Assembly (NCBI GenBank): GCA_031283835.1
Contig: JAITBA010000069.1
Location: 1-6,293, forward strand
Direction of reading: 5' to 3'
DNA length: 6,293 nucleotides
DNA from: Oscillospiraceae bacterium
Lineage (GTDB): Bacteria > Bacillota > Clostridia > Oscillospirales > Acutalibacteraceae
The notes under the pieces are model-generated. The model saw only the letters and a list, made by a program, of their open reading frames with translations, was not told the origin of the DNA and did not search any database. The translations under genes and the position numbers were made by a program. Positions 1 through 6,292 of this stretch are shown here, piece by piece (the stretch's first letter is position 1; each line of letters begins with the position of its first letter).

Positions 1-567
1 GAGAAGGCGGCGAACGCGGTGATTCCCACCACGTTCCGCAACGTGTGGCTCATGCCCAGCAGCATGAATTTGGCAGGCGCGGAGCTGGAGCTGGTGGAAC
101 TGCCCCAGCGCGAAACCAAGCTCAAGCATGCCCTTGCCATGGTGCGGGATGATTTCGACTTCATTTTTCTTGACTGCCCGCCCGCGTTGGGGCTTATCAC
201 CATCAACGCCCTTTGCGCCAGCGACACCGTGATGGTGCCGATTCAGTGCGAATACTTTGCGCTGGAGGGTCTTAGCCAGCTGATGGGCACGGTGCGCCAG
301 GTGAAGCGGCTGTATAACCCGCTGATTGACATTGAAGGGGTGGTGCTCACCATGTATGACGGGCGGCTCAACCTTACCCAGGCTGTGGTGGACGAGGTCA
401 AACGCTTCTTCCCCCGCCGGGTGTATTCCACGGTGATCCCTCGCAACGTGCGCCTCAGCGAAGCACCCAGCTTTGGCCAGCCGGTGATGTACTACGACGC
501 CGTGAGCCGCGGCACCCTTTCGTATCTGGAGCTAGCGCGGGAATTTTTGGTGAACAACGGCGCATAG
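1..567 (+). CDS. soj: Chromosome-partitioning ATPase ParA/Soj, C-terminal part (5' end outside window)
   Basis: The reading frame is open from the first base and ends at TAG 565-567, giving about 188 residues. Soj-type ParA proteins are usually around 250-275 residues, so roughly the first 70, including the deviant Walker A P-loop, lie upstream of the window. The Walker B-like strand is at positions 157-180 (DFDFIFLDCP), followed by the family-typical PPALGLITINAL. The C-terminal hallmark RNVRLSEAPSFGQPV lies at about 442-486 and ends in a YLELAREF helix. ParA ATPases bind DNA nonspecifically as ATP dimers and work with ParB to segregate the origin region. In Bacillus, Soj also controls DnaA. 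parB starts 80 bases downstream, the classic soj-spo0J order. An ATG at position 19 is internal and is not the true start. An orphan MinD-like ATPase is excluded by the C-terminal motif and the parB neighbour. Confidence 0.95.
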   Translation, partial: EKAANAVIPTTFRNVWLMPSSMNLAGAELELVELPQRETKLKHALAMVRDDFDFIFLDCPPALGLITINALCASDTVMVPIQCEYFALEGLSQLMGTVRQVKRLYNPLIDIEGVVLTMYDGRLNLTQAVVDEVKRFFPRRVYSTVIPRNVRLSEAPSFGQPVMYYDAVSRGTLSYLELAREFLVNNGA

Positions 568-576
568 CCGGCGAGG

Positions 577-606
577 GCTCAAAAATTTTGCGTGCGCTTT
601 TTGGGC
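577..606. repeat. Imperfect inverted repeat in the parA-parB gap
   Basis: The arms GCTCAAAAA (577-585) and TTTTTGGGC (598-606) can pair over 9 positions, including one G-T wobble, around a 12-base loop. Five of the pairs are A-T. No T-tract follows the second arm, so it does not look like a standard intrinsic terminator on the + strand. It could be a weak hairpin that modulates parB expression relative to parA, or chance. Confidence 0.35.
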
Positions 607-635
607 AAACAACAGGCACAAATTGATAGGAGGAT

Positions 636-641
636 GGGGAG
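636..641 (+). promoter_or_regulatory. Ribosome-binding site for parB, with a second SD-like motif upstream
   Basis: GGGGAG at 636-641 lies 6 bases before the parB ATG at 648, which is normal spacing. A stronger match, AGGAGG at 628-633, lies 14 bases before the ATG, further than usual. The two purine blocks are separated by an out-of-frame ATG at 634. The pair supports 648 as the parB start, although which block the ribosome uses cannot be told from sequence. Confidence 0.55.
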
Positions 642-647
642 AACTGA

Positions 648-1553
648 ATGGCACCAAAAAAAGGCGGCTTGGGTCGCGGGCTTGACAGCTTGTTTGAGGA
701 CAACGGCGGGCTGGAGGAACAGACCGCGGGGGCAGGGAGCGCAAAGCTGCGCATCATGGATGTGGAACCCAACCGGGACCAGCCCCGGCAAGATTTTGAC
801 GAAGCGGCGCTGGCGGAGCTGAGCCAGAGCATTGCCGAAAACGGCGTGCTGCAGCCGATTCTTGTGCGGCCCATGCCCAGCGGGGTTTATCAGATTATTG
901 CGGGGGAGCGGCGTTGGCGGGCCGCGCGCATGGCGGGCCTGAGCGAAATCCCCGCGGTGATTCGCGAGCTGACCGACGAGCAGGCCATGGCGGCCGCGCT
1001 GATTGAAAATTTGCAGCGCGAAAACCTCAACCCAATGGAAGAAGCGTTGGGGTATCGGTTGCTGATGGATACCTTCCGCCTCACGCAGGACGACGTGGCC
1101 AAACGGCTGGGGAAATCCCGCTCGGCGGTGGCCAACGCGCTGCGCTTGCTGCGCCTGCCAAAAGAGGTGCAAGACGAATTGCGCAAAGGGGTTCTCACCG
1201 GCGGGCATGCCCGGGCGCTGCTGGGCTTGCAGGAGGCGGACGACGTGGCGGAGGCCGCGCGTCTGATGGCCGAAGGTGCGCTGAACGTGCGCGACGCGGA
1301 ACATATTGTGAAAAAGATGAACAACGATCGCCTGCACCCCAAGGGCGAAAAAAAGACGGCCCCGCCGCCCTTTCAGCCCTCGCGGCGCGATTCGTTTTTT
1401 GACGAGGTGCAGTTGAGCCTGGAGCAAACCCTGGGTCGCCGCGTGAAGGTGAGCAATCAGGGCGCGGGCGGCACACTGACCATCGATTTTTTTGACCAAG
1501 AGGACTTGAAATATTTGGCGCTGCAGTTGGGCGGTGCGGGCGACGCCGCGTGA
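648..1553 (+). CDS. parB: Chromosome-partitioning protein ParB/Spo0J
   Basis: This 301-residue protein has the full ParB architecture. The N-terminal tag KKGGLGRGLDSLF (4-16) is typical of chromosomal ParB and is thought to contact ParA. The ParB/Srx CTP-binding domain spans about 33-135, with the GERRWRA box at 86-92 and the ENLQRENLNPMEEA box at 120-133; these motifs bind CTP and Mg in known family members. A helix-turn-helix that recognises parS lies at about 145-171 (LTQDDVAKRLGKSRSAVANALRLLRLP). A charged, low-complexity linker leads to a C-terminal dimerisation segment near 240-295. The length matches the family. It loads at parS and spreads as a sliding clamp, and it stimulates ParA ATP hydrolysis. 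The ATG at 648 is chosen because of the conserved N-terminal tag and the upstream GGGGAG. It probably shares a transcript with the upstream soj. A nucleoid-occlusion paralogue (Noc) is less likely because of its place next to soj. Confidence 0.96.
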   Translation: MAPKKGGLGRGLDSLFEDNGGLEEQTAGAGSAKLRIMDVEPNRDQPRQDFDEAALAELSQSIAENGVLQPILVRPMPSGVYQIIAGERRWRAARMAGLSEIPAVIRELTDEQAMAAALIENLQRENLNPMEEALGYRLLMDTFRLTQDDVAKRLGKSRSAVANALRLLRLPKEVQDELRKGVLTGGHARALLGLQEADDVAEAARLMAEGALNVRDAEHIVKKMNNDRLHPKGEKKTAPPPFQPSRRDSFFDEVQLSLEQTLGRRVKVSNQGAGGTLTIDFFDQEDLKYLALQLGGAGDAA

Positions 1554-1640
1554 TTCGCGCTTTGGCGGCTTCTTGCATAATCCCCTTCGCAACAGCCCAT
1601 ACTCAATCGGCGATACCTATCAAAAAAAGGAGAGCCCCCT

Positions 1641-2924
1641 ATGCTGGACATTAAATTTGTGCGCGCCAACCCCGAAGCGGTGAAGGAGAACCTTCGGCGC
1701 AAATTTCAGGCGGAAAAGCTGCCGTTGGTGGAGGAAGTCATTGCGCTGGACGCGGAGTATCGGGCGGCGTTGGGCAGAGCCGAGGAGCTGCGCGCCGGGC
1801 GCAACAGAGGCTCAAAAGAAATTGGGGCCTTGATGGCTCAAAAAAAATTTGAAGAGGCCAACGCCAAAAAGGCCGAAATTTTGGCCATTGGCACGGCGCT
1901 CGAGCAGCTTGCGGAACAGGAAAAATTGCTGGCCGCAGGCGTGAGAGAACGCATGCTGGCGCTTCCCAACATCATTGACGAGAGCGTGCCCCTGGGCCGC
2001 GACGACAGCGAAAATGTGGAGGTACAGCGCTACGGCGAACCCGTTGTGCCGGATTTTGAGGTCCCTTATCACACAGAAATCATGGAACGCTTTGCGGGGC
2101 TTGACCTGGACGCGGCGCGCAAAACCAGCGGCAACGGGTTTTATTATCTTGTGGGCGACATTGCGCGCTTGCATGCGGGCATCCTCAGCTACGCGCGGGA
2201 CTTTATGATTGACAAGGGCTTCACCTACTGTGTGCCGCCGTTTATGATTCGCGGCAACGTGGTGACGGGCGTGATGAGCTTTGCCGAAATGGAAAACATG
2301 ATGTATAAAATCGAGGGCGAAGACTTATATTTGATTGGCACCAGCGAGCACAGCATGATTGGCAAATTCATCGACACCATCAACCCCAAAGAGAGCCTGC
2401 CCCAGACCCTCACAAGCTACAGCCCTTGTTTTCGCAAGGAGGTGGGCGCTCATGGCATTGAAGAGCGCGGTGTGTATCGTATTCACCAATTCGAAAAGCA
2501 AGAAATGGTGGTGGTGTGCGAGCCGGAACAGAGCATGGACTGGTTCCACAAGTTATACGCCTACACGGTGGAGCTGTTCCGCAGCCTGGAGATTCCTGTG
2601 CGCACCCTGGAGTGCTGTTCGGGCGACCTGGCGGATTTGAAGGTGAAAAGCATTGACGTGGAGGCATGGAGCCCGCGCCAGCAAAAATACTTTGAGGTGG
2701 GCAGCTGCTCCAACCTGGGCGACGCGCAGGCGCGCCGGCTGGGCATTCGCGTCAAGGGCGCGCAGGGCAACTACTTTGCCCACACCCTCAACAACACCGT
2801 GGTGGCGCCGCCGCGCATGCTCATTGCCTTCCTCGAAAACAACCTGCAAGCCGACGGCAGTGTGCGCATTCCGCAGGCGTTGCGGATGTATGTGGGCAAC
2901 AAAAGCGCGCTGCAATGCGGGTGA
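1641..2924 (+). CDS. serS: Seryl-tRNA synthetase (serine--tRNA ligase)
   Basis: This 427-residue class II synthetase charges tRNA-Ser with serine in the cytoplasm. The N-terminus MLDIKFVRANPEAVKENL is characteristic, and residues about 30-105 form the charged antiparallel coiled-coil arm that grips the tRNA long variable arm. The catalytic core carries a TSEH segment at 234-237, motif 2 with FRKE at 264-267 and the HQFEKQE strand at 282-288, and motif 3 with the arginine R392 in APPRMLIAFLENN (389-401). The length is normal. Several core motifs differ from the E. coli type: TSEH replaces TAEV and HTLNNT replaces HTLNGS. I associate this form with a clostridial subgroup. A good ribosome-binding site (AAAGGAGAG, about 1626-1634) precedes the ATG. 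The 87-base gap after parB holds no T-box signature and only a weak -10-like CATAAT at 1576-1581 without a convincing -35, so read-through from parB is possible. Confidence 0.96.
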   Translation: MLDIKFVRANPEAVKENLRRKFQAEKLPLVEEVIALDAEYRAALGRAEELRAGRNRGSKEIGALMAQKKFEEANAKKAEILAIGTALEQLAEQEKLLAAGVRERMLALPNIIDESVPLGRDDSENVEVQRYGEPVVPDFEVPYHTEIMERFAGLDLDAARKTSGNGFYYLVGDIARLHAGILSYARDFMIDKGFTYCVPPFMIRGNVVTGVMSFAEMENMMYKIEGEDLYLIGTSEHSMIGKFIDTINPKESLPQTLTSYSPCFRKEVGAHGIEERGVYRIHQFEKQEMVVVCEPEQSMDWFHKLYAYTVELFRSLEIPVRTLECCSGDLADLKVKSIDVEAWSPRQQKYFEVGSCSNLGDAQARRLGIRVKGAQGNYFAHTLNNTVVAPPRMLIAFLENNLQADGSVRIPQALRMYVGNKSALQCG

Positions 2925-2956
2925 ACCCAAAAGCATGCCTAACAGAAGTAAGATTT

Positions 2957-2962
2957 GAGGAG
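2957..2962 (+). promoter_or_regulatory. Ribosome-binding site that fixes the radical SAM gene start
   Basis: GAGGAG at 2957-2962 lies 6 bases before the ATG at 2969. An in-frame ATG at 2915 would add 18 residues overlapping the end of serS, but it has no purine-rich site in front and its extra residues include the RBS itself. The 2969 start is therefore preferred. Confidence 0.75.
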
Positions 2963-2968
2963 AAGACT

Positions 2969-4360
2969 ATGACTTTTTTTGAAACCGCACAGCGAGGCAT
3001 CGCGAGCGTGGCGCTGCGGCCGCTGCTGCGCTACATCGACAAAAAGCCGGCCGGAATGGCGCGGTTGGTGCGGCTGGTGGATACGCTTTCGGGGCACACA
3101 TTTCCGCAAAAAACCATGGAGGCGTTTTTGTCCGGGGCAAAGGATGAAACGAACGTGTGGAATCGCTTTGCGCGGGGCGTGATTGACGACGTGGACCGCG
3201 CCGCGCTGCGCCGGCTGCTGCTGAGCCTGGGGCTGGGCATTGCCAACGGCACCCGGCGGGTGCGCCGCAACCGCGAAAAATATAAGTGCAACATTCCGTT
3301 CCAAATTCTTTTTGACCCGACGAGCGCGTGCAACTTGCACTGCAAGGGCTGCTGGGCGGGGGAATATGGCCACAAAGACAACCTGACTCTGGAGGAGATG
3401 GAATCCATTGTGACACAGGGCGCGGCGCTGGGCACCCGCGTCTATATGCTCACTGGCGGGGAGCCGCTGATTCGCAAGAACGATATCCTCAAAATTGCAG
3501 AAAAGCACAAAAACTGCACATTTTTGATTTATACAAACGCCACGCTGATTGACGAGGCGCTGGTGCAAAAGACCAAGCAGCTGGGCAATGTGATCTTTGC
3601 GGTTTCGCTGGAGGGCTTTAGCGAGAGCAACGACGCGCGGCGCGGCGAAGGGGCCTTTGCCAGGAGCATGGAGGCCATTGACCTGCTGCATCGCGAAAAA
3701 TGTCTGTTTGGCATTTCGGTTTGCTACACCCGCGACAACCTCGAAACGGTGACCAGCGACGAATTCTTGGACGAAATGATTGCCCGGGGCGTGAAGTTTG
3801 GGTTCTATTTTCATTATATGCCCCTGGGGGCGCACGCCGTGCCGGCACTGCTGCCCACACCGGCACAGCGGCAGCAGATGTATCGGTGGCTGCGGCGCGT
3901 GCGGAGCGCAAAGAACGGCAAGCCCATGTTCGTCATGGATTTTCAGAATGACGGGGAGTATGTGGGCGGGTGCATCGCGGGTGGACGGAACTACTTCCAC
4001 ATCAATGCGGCGGGTGACATGGAGCCTTGCGTGTTCATTCACTATTCCGATTCGAATATTCGCGCACACACGCTGCTTGAGGCGCTGCAGCGGCCGTTGT
4101 TTCAGGCGTATTATAAGGGCCAGCCCTTTAGCGACAACCACTTGCGGCCCTGCCCCATGCTCGAGAACCCCGACGCCCTGCGCGCACTGGTGAAGACCAC
4201 CGGCTCCAAGAGCACCGATTTGCAGGCCCCCGAAGATGTGGACGACCTGTGCGCCAAGTGCGACTTTTATGCCGAGCACTGGGCACCTGTGGCCAAAACG
4301 CTGTGGGACGACAACCCGCACCCCAAGCCGAAGACGCAGTATTATCGGGACAGGGAATGA
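2969..4360 (+). CDS. Radical SAM enzyme with SPASM/twitch-like C-terminal cysteines, function unknown
   Basis: The product is 463 residues. The radical SAM cluster motif CNLHCKGC places cysteines at 121, 125 and 128 (C-x3-C-x2-C), and GGEP at 163-166 is the SAM-binding motif. The TIM-barrel core spans about 112-320. The C-terminal part has C335 and C354 in a CIAGGRNYFHINAAGDMEPC arrangement, then C395 (RPCPM), C428 and C431 (CAKC). This resembles a reduced SPASM or twitch domain that would hold at least one auxiliary Fe-S cluster. The first about 100 residues are helical, basic and without a membrane segment. SPASM-type enzymes often modify peptides or protein side chains, but no precursor peptide is visible beside the gene. 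Long ungapped conserved-looking stretches such as FHYMPLGAHAVP and CPMLENPDAL give the impression of a discrete, widespread family in Clostridia and methanogens. The gene starts 44 bases after serS and ends 40 bases before the HMA gene. The enzyme class is certain; the substrate is not known. Confidence 0.92.
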   Translation: MTFFETAQRGIASVALRPLLRYIDKKPAGMARLVRLVDTLSGHTFPQKTMEAFLSGAKDETNVWNRFARGVIDDVDRAALRRLLLSLGLGIANGTRRVRRNREKYKCNIPFQILFDPTSACNLHCKGCWAGEYGHKDNLTLEEMESIVTQGAALGTRVYMLTGGEPLIRKNDILKIAEKHKNCTFLIYTNATLIDEALVQKTKQLGNVIFAVSLEGFSESNDARRGEGAFARSMEAIDLLHREKCLFGISVCYTRDNLETVTSDEFLDEMIARGVKFGFYFHYMPLGAHAVPALLPTPAQRQQMYRWLRRVRSAKNGKPMFVMDFQNDGEYVGGCIAGGRNYFHINAAGDMEPCVFIHYSDSNIRAHTLLEALQRPLFQAYYKGQPFSDNHLRPCPMLENPDALRALVKTTGSKSTDLQAPEDVDDLCAKCDFYAEHWAPVAKTLWDDNPHPKPKTQYYRDRE

Positions 4361-4384
4361 CCGAAGGCTGAAAAACGAATGATT

Positions 4385-4393
4385 AAAGGAGGA
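4385..4393 (+). promoter_or_regulatory. Strong Shine-Dalgarno for the HMA gene
   Basis: AAAGGAGGAG, within about 4385-4394, is a near-perfect ribosome-binding site 6-8 bases ahead of the ATG at 4401. It is the strongest in the window and suggests that the small protein is made at a high level relative to its neighbours. Confidence 0.7.
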
Positions 4394-4400
4394 GAGCAGC

Positions 4401-4604
4401 ATGGAAAAGATTTCGCTCAACATTGAGGGCATGGCCTGCGCGCATTGTATTGCGGCGGTGACGGAAGCGCTGGCGGCGTTGCCGGTGGGGGAATACACGG
4501 TTTGGCTTGGCGGGGCGGCGGTGGAATTTGACCCGGCGGCAACCACGGCGGCGCAGATTGCCGCGGCTATCGAAGAGCAGGGATATGACGTGGCAATTGC
4601 ATAA
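4401..4604 (+). CDS. Heavy-metal-associated (HMA) domain protein, CopZ-like metallochaperone
   Basis: This 67-residue protein is a single HMA domain, the normal length for free-standing CopZ/Atx1-type metallochaperones. The metal-binding loop is GMACAHC at residues 10-16, with the two cysteines C13 and C16 that bind Cu(I) or a similar soft metal in the family. The predicted fold order beta-alpha-beta-beta-alpha-beta fits: strand 2-9, helix 14-27, strands about 31-43, helix 48-60 and a final strand near GYDVAI. The protein is cytosolic, with no signal peptide. No P-type copper ATPase or CsoR-like repressor lies in the window, unlike the usual copZ-copA setting. It instead sits 40 bases after a radical SAM gene and 24 bases before a membrane-anchored foldase-like gene. 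Copper delivery is inferred from the family only; the metal and partner are unknown. Confidence 0.9.
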   Translation: MEKISLNIEGMACAHCIAAVTEALAALPVGEYTVWLGGAAVEFDPAATTAAQIAAAIEEQGYDVAIA

Positions 4605-4628
4605 GCGAACAAATATAGGGGTAAGACC

Positions 4629-5645
4629 ATGAACCACACACGAAACAACTGGACAAAAAAGACGACGATTCTGCTGGCGGCGGTTTGCATGGCGCTGGTT
4701 TCGGTTTGCGGAATGCAGGTGCCCAAGGACGCCGGGTGGCTGCTGCAGGTGGAGGGCGTGCCGGTTTCGAGGGGGCTGTATAGCTATTTTGTGGCGCAGG
4801 CGCTGCAAGACGCGGCGGTGAACCGACAAGGGCGCCCGCAGGACTTGAAGGCTCTGCGAGCGGACACGGCGCGGCGGTGCGCCGAATATGTGGCGGTGAC
4901 CAGCGAGCTGCACAACCAGGGTCAAAGGTTTGACGAGCTGGTGAAGCTAGAGCTTTCGCAGAAAATTGTGGGATATTGGCGCATGTATGGGAACTACTAC
5001 ACCTCGATTGGGGTGGACAAGCCGACGCTGGGGCTGGCCTTGCGGGGCGAGGCGGCGCGCAAGCAGCTGTTCCGCGTGCTCTATGGCGAAGGAGGCGTGC
5101 TCGAAACGCCGCAAAGCTCCATCGAGTCCTATTTTTATGGGAATTTTGTGGCCTATGAGGGCGTGCGTGTGTTCCTCAACGTGCCGCAGGAGGATGGCAC
5201 AAGCTTGCCCATGACGGACAAAGAGGTCTCGTCCGCGCGGGGAAAGCTTGCCCAAATGGTGGAAGAAGCCAACGCTGCGCCAGAGCTTAACTTTGTGGAG
5301 TTGGCGCAGAAGGATGTCTATAAGGAAACCCTCAGCTACATGATCCCCAGCAGCACCGAGGTGAAAAAGGGCCAGCCCGATATCCCGGACAAATTGTTTG
5401 AAGAGCTGCGGGGGCTTGACAGAAACAAACTCACGCTGCTGGAGCAGCCGGGCTTTTTTATTGTGGCCCGGGGGATTAATATGCGCAAGGCGGCCACCGA
5501 ATATTTTGACCGCTACCGCGAAACATGCCTGTGGGAACTGAAGCAGCACGATTTTGACGTGACAGTGGCGGCGCTGACCAAAGAATATCGCACGGACGAA
5601 AACGCCGTCGCAATCAATGAACTGTTGGCCGCCTGGCCGTTTTGA
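4629..5645 (+). CDS. Membrane-anchored or secreted PrsA/SurA-like protein with a degenerate parvulin region
   Basis: The 338-residue product begins with a basic stretch and a hydrophobic segment (residues 13-27), so it is exported or tethered to the membrane. C20 and C27 follow or sit in this segment, but both have valine at -1, so a lipoprotein lipobox is not convincing. The mature N-terminus (about 35-140) has the SurA_N-like pattern, with VEGVPVSRGLYSYFV followed by long helices. Residues about 175-285 match the outline of a parvulin prolyl isomerase: a strand VRVFLNV at 179-185, LNFVELAQKD in the middle, and GFFIVARG at 275-282. The histidines expected in the first and last strands are absent, so catalytic activity is doubtful. 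The final about 50 residues form a helical tail. A weak AGGGG ribosome-binding site at about 4616-4620 precedes the ATG. The assignment rests on pattern recognition and the function, perhaps extracytoplasmic chaperoning, is inferred. Confidence 0.6.
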   Translation: MNHTRNNWTKKTTILLAAVCMALVSVCGMQVPKDAGWLLQVEGVPVSRGLYSYFVAQALQDAAVNRQGRPQDLKALRADTARRCAEYVAVTSELHNQGQRFDELVKLELSQKIVGYWRMYGNYYTSIGVDKPTLGLALRGEAARKQLFRVLYGEGGVLETPQSSIESYFYGNFVAYEGVRVFLNVPQEDGTSLPMTDKEVSSARGKLAQMVEEANAAPELNFVELAQKDVYKETLSYMIPSSTEVKKGQPDIPDKLFEELRGLDRNKLTLLEQPGFFIVARGINMRKAATEYFDRYRETCLWELKQHDFDVTVAALTKEYRTDENAVAINELLAAWPF

Positions 5646-5713
5646 TTGGGCGGTGTGATTTGGACGACGGGCCGCGCTTTTTTGTGTGCGATTGCTTGGG
5701 TTGTTTTTAAAAA

Positions 5714-6292
5714 TTAAAAGTGCCGGCGCAGAGCATAAAAGATGTTTGCCCCGCCCAACGCGTAGCACAGCGCAAGAGGGCGGTCGTGCCAGCGAACGCC
5801 TTGCCGGCTGAACGCTGCGCGCAGCATCCACCGGCGAAAGGTTTTGTTGTGCCGCAGGCGGCGCAGCACGGCATTGGCGCGGCGGCGCGTGTTTTTGTCC
5901 GGATAAAACCAGCACTCCGCGCAGGCGTAGCGGATGTATAAAAACGCGGCGGGCGGAATGATTTTGCGCGCGAGAGCCGGGTTCTTTGTTTGCAGATATT
6001 GCGCGGTGCAGTGGAGGGCTTCGGCGCGCTGGAGGATTTTTTCGGGCCGGTGCAAGCCCTGCGCCGTGAGGGAACCCGCCACCTGCCGGTAGTAATACAA
6101 CGGCTGCTGCAAAAATTCGACATGCGCCACCACCCCAAACAGGCAGTAGGTGAAGACCATATCTTCGTCGCTGCGCAGGTAGGTATCAAAAAAGCGCAGC
6201 CGGTTTTGTGCCAAAAATTCCCGTCGATATAACCGCCCCCAGGGGCAGTTCCAGGTGTAGCGCAGCAGATAATCAAAATAAACCCGCGCGCG
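5714..6292 (-). CDS. Family 2 glycosyltransferase, C-terminal part (5' end outside window)
   Basis: On the - strand the frame is open from the window edge (6292) to the TAA at 5716-5714, giving 192 residues of a C-terminal fragment. Recognisable GT2 features come early: NCPWGRLYRREFL, as in the acceptor-side region of GT-A enzymes, then SDEDMVFTYCLF with the conserved ED pair, where an acidic residue usually acts as catalytic base, and the following PLYYYRQVAGSLT. These match cell-surface polysaccharide or teichoic-acid-type GT2 enzymes. The nucleotide-sugar-binding N-terminal half with the DxD motif is beyond the window. The last about 110 residues are basic and aromatic-rich (YIRYACAECWFYP, RRRANAVLRRLR) with no clear transmembrane helix. 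A TTG at 6214 is internal, not a start. The gene is convergent with the foldase-like gene, with 68 bases between the stops. The sugar donor and acceptor cannot be told. Confidence 0.87.
   Translation of the reverse strand, partial: RARVYFDYLLRYTWNCPWGRLYRREFLAQNRLRFFDTYLRSDEDMVFTYCLFGVVAHVEFLQQPLYYYRQVAGSLTAQGLHRPEKILQRAEALHCTAQYLQTKNPALARKIIPPAAFLYIRYACAECWFYPDKNTRRRANAVLRRLRHNKTFRRWMLRAAFSRQGVRWHDRPLALCYALGGANIFYALRRHF

Noticed and set aside
579..1592. 337-codon open frame on the - strand across parB
   Set aside because: It mirrors parB, has biased arginine/histidine/glutamine-rich composition and no domain, as expected for an antisense shadow.
1554..1640. Possible T-box riboswitch ahead of serS
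   Set aside because: The gap is 87 bases, too short for a T-box leader, and lacks the conserved T-box sequence and a terminator hairpin.
1..1640. parS site within or near parAB
   Set aside because: All ACGTG-containing spots were inspected and none extends to the palindromic GTTNNACGTNNAAC-like core.
2915..2968. Upstream in-frame ATG that would lengthen the radical SAM protein by 18 residues
   Set aside because: It overlaps the serS stop, has no ribosome-binding site, and would translate through the GAGGAG motif that fits the ATG at 2969.
4629..4712. Lipoprotein signal with C27 (or C20) as the lipidated cysteine
   Set aside because: Both cysteines are preceded by valine at -1 rather than glycine, alanine or serine, so the lipobox is not canonical.
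2939..4726. 595-codon open frame on the - strand covering the radical SAM and HMA genes
   Set aside because: It is antisense to two well-supported genes and its translation has no recognisable domain. High GC content at third positions of the + strand genes removes stops from this frame.
5646..5713. Intrinsic terminator in the convergent gap
   Set aside because: A T-run at 5678-5683 is present, but the best stem before it is about 4-5 pairs (5650-5654 with 5671-5675) around a long loop and does not directly abut the T-run, which is too weak to call.
4947..5915. 322-codon open frame on the - strand across the foldase-like gene and the convergent gap
   Set aside because: It overlaps two better-supported genes and has low-complexity composition without a recognisable family.
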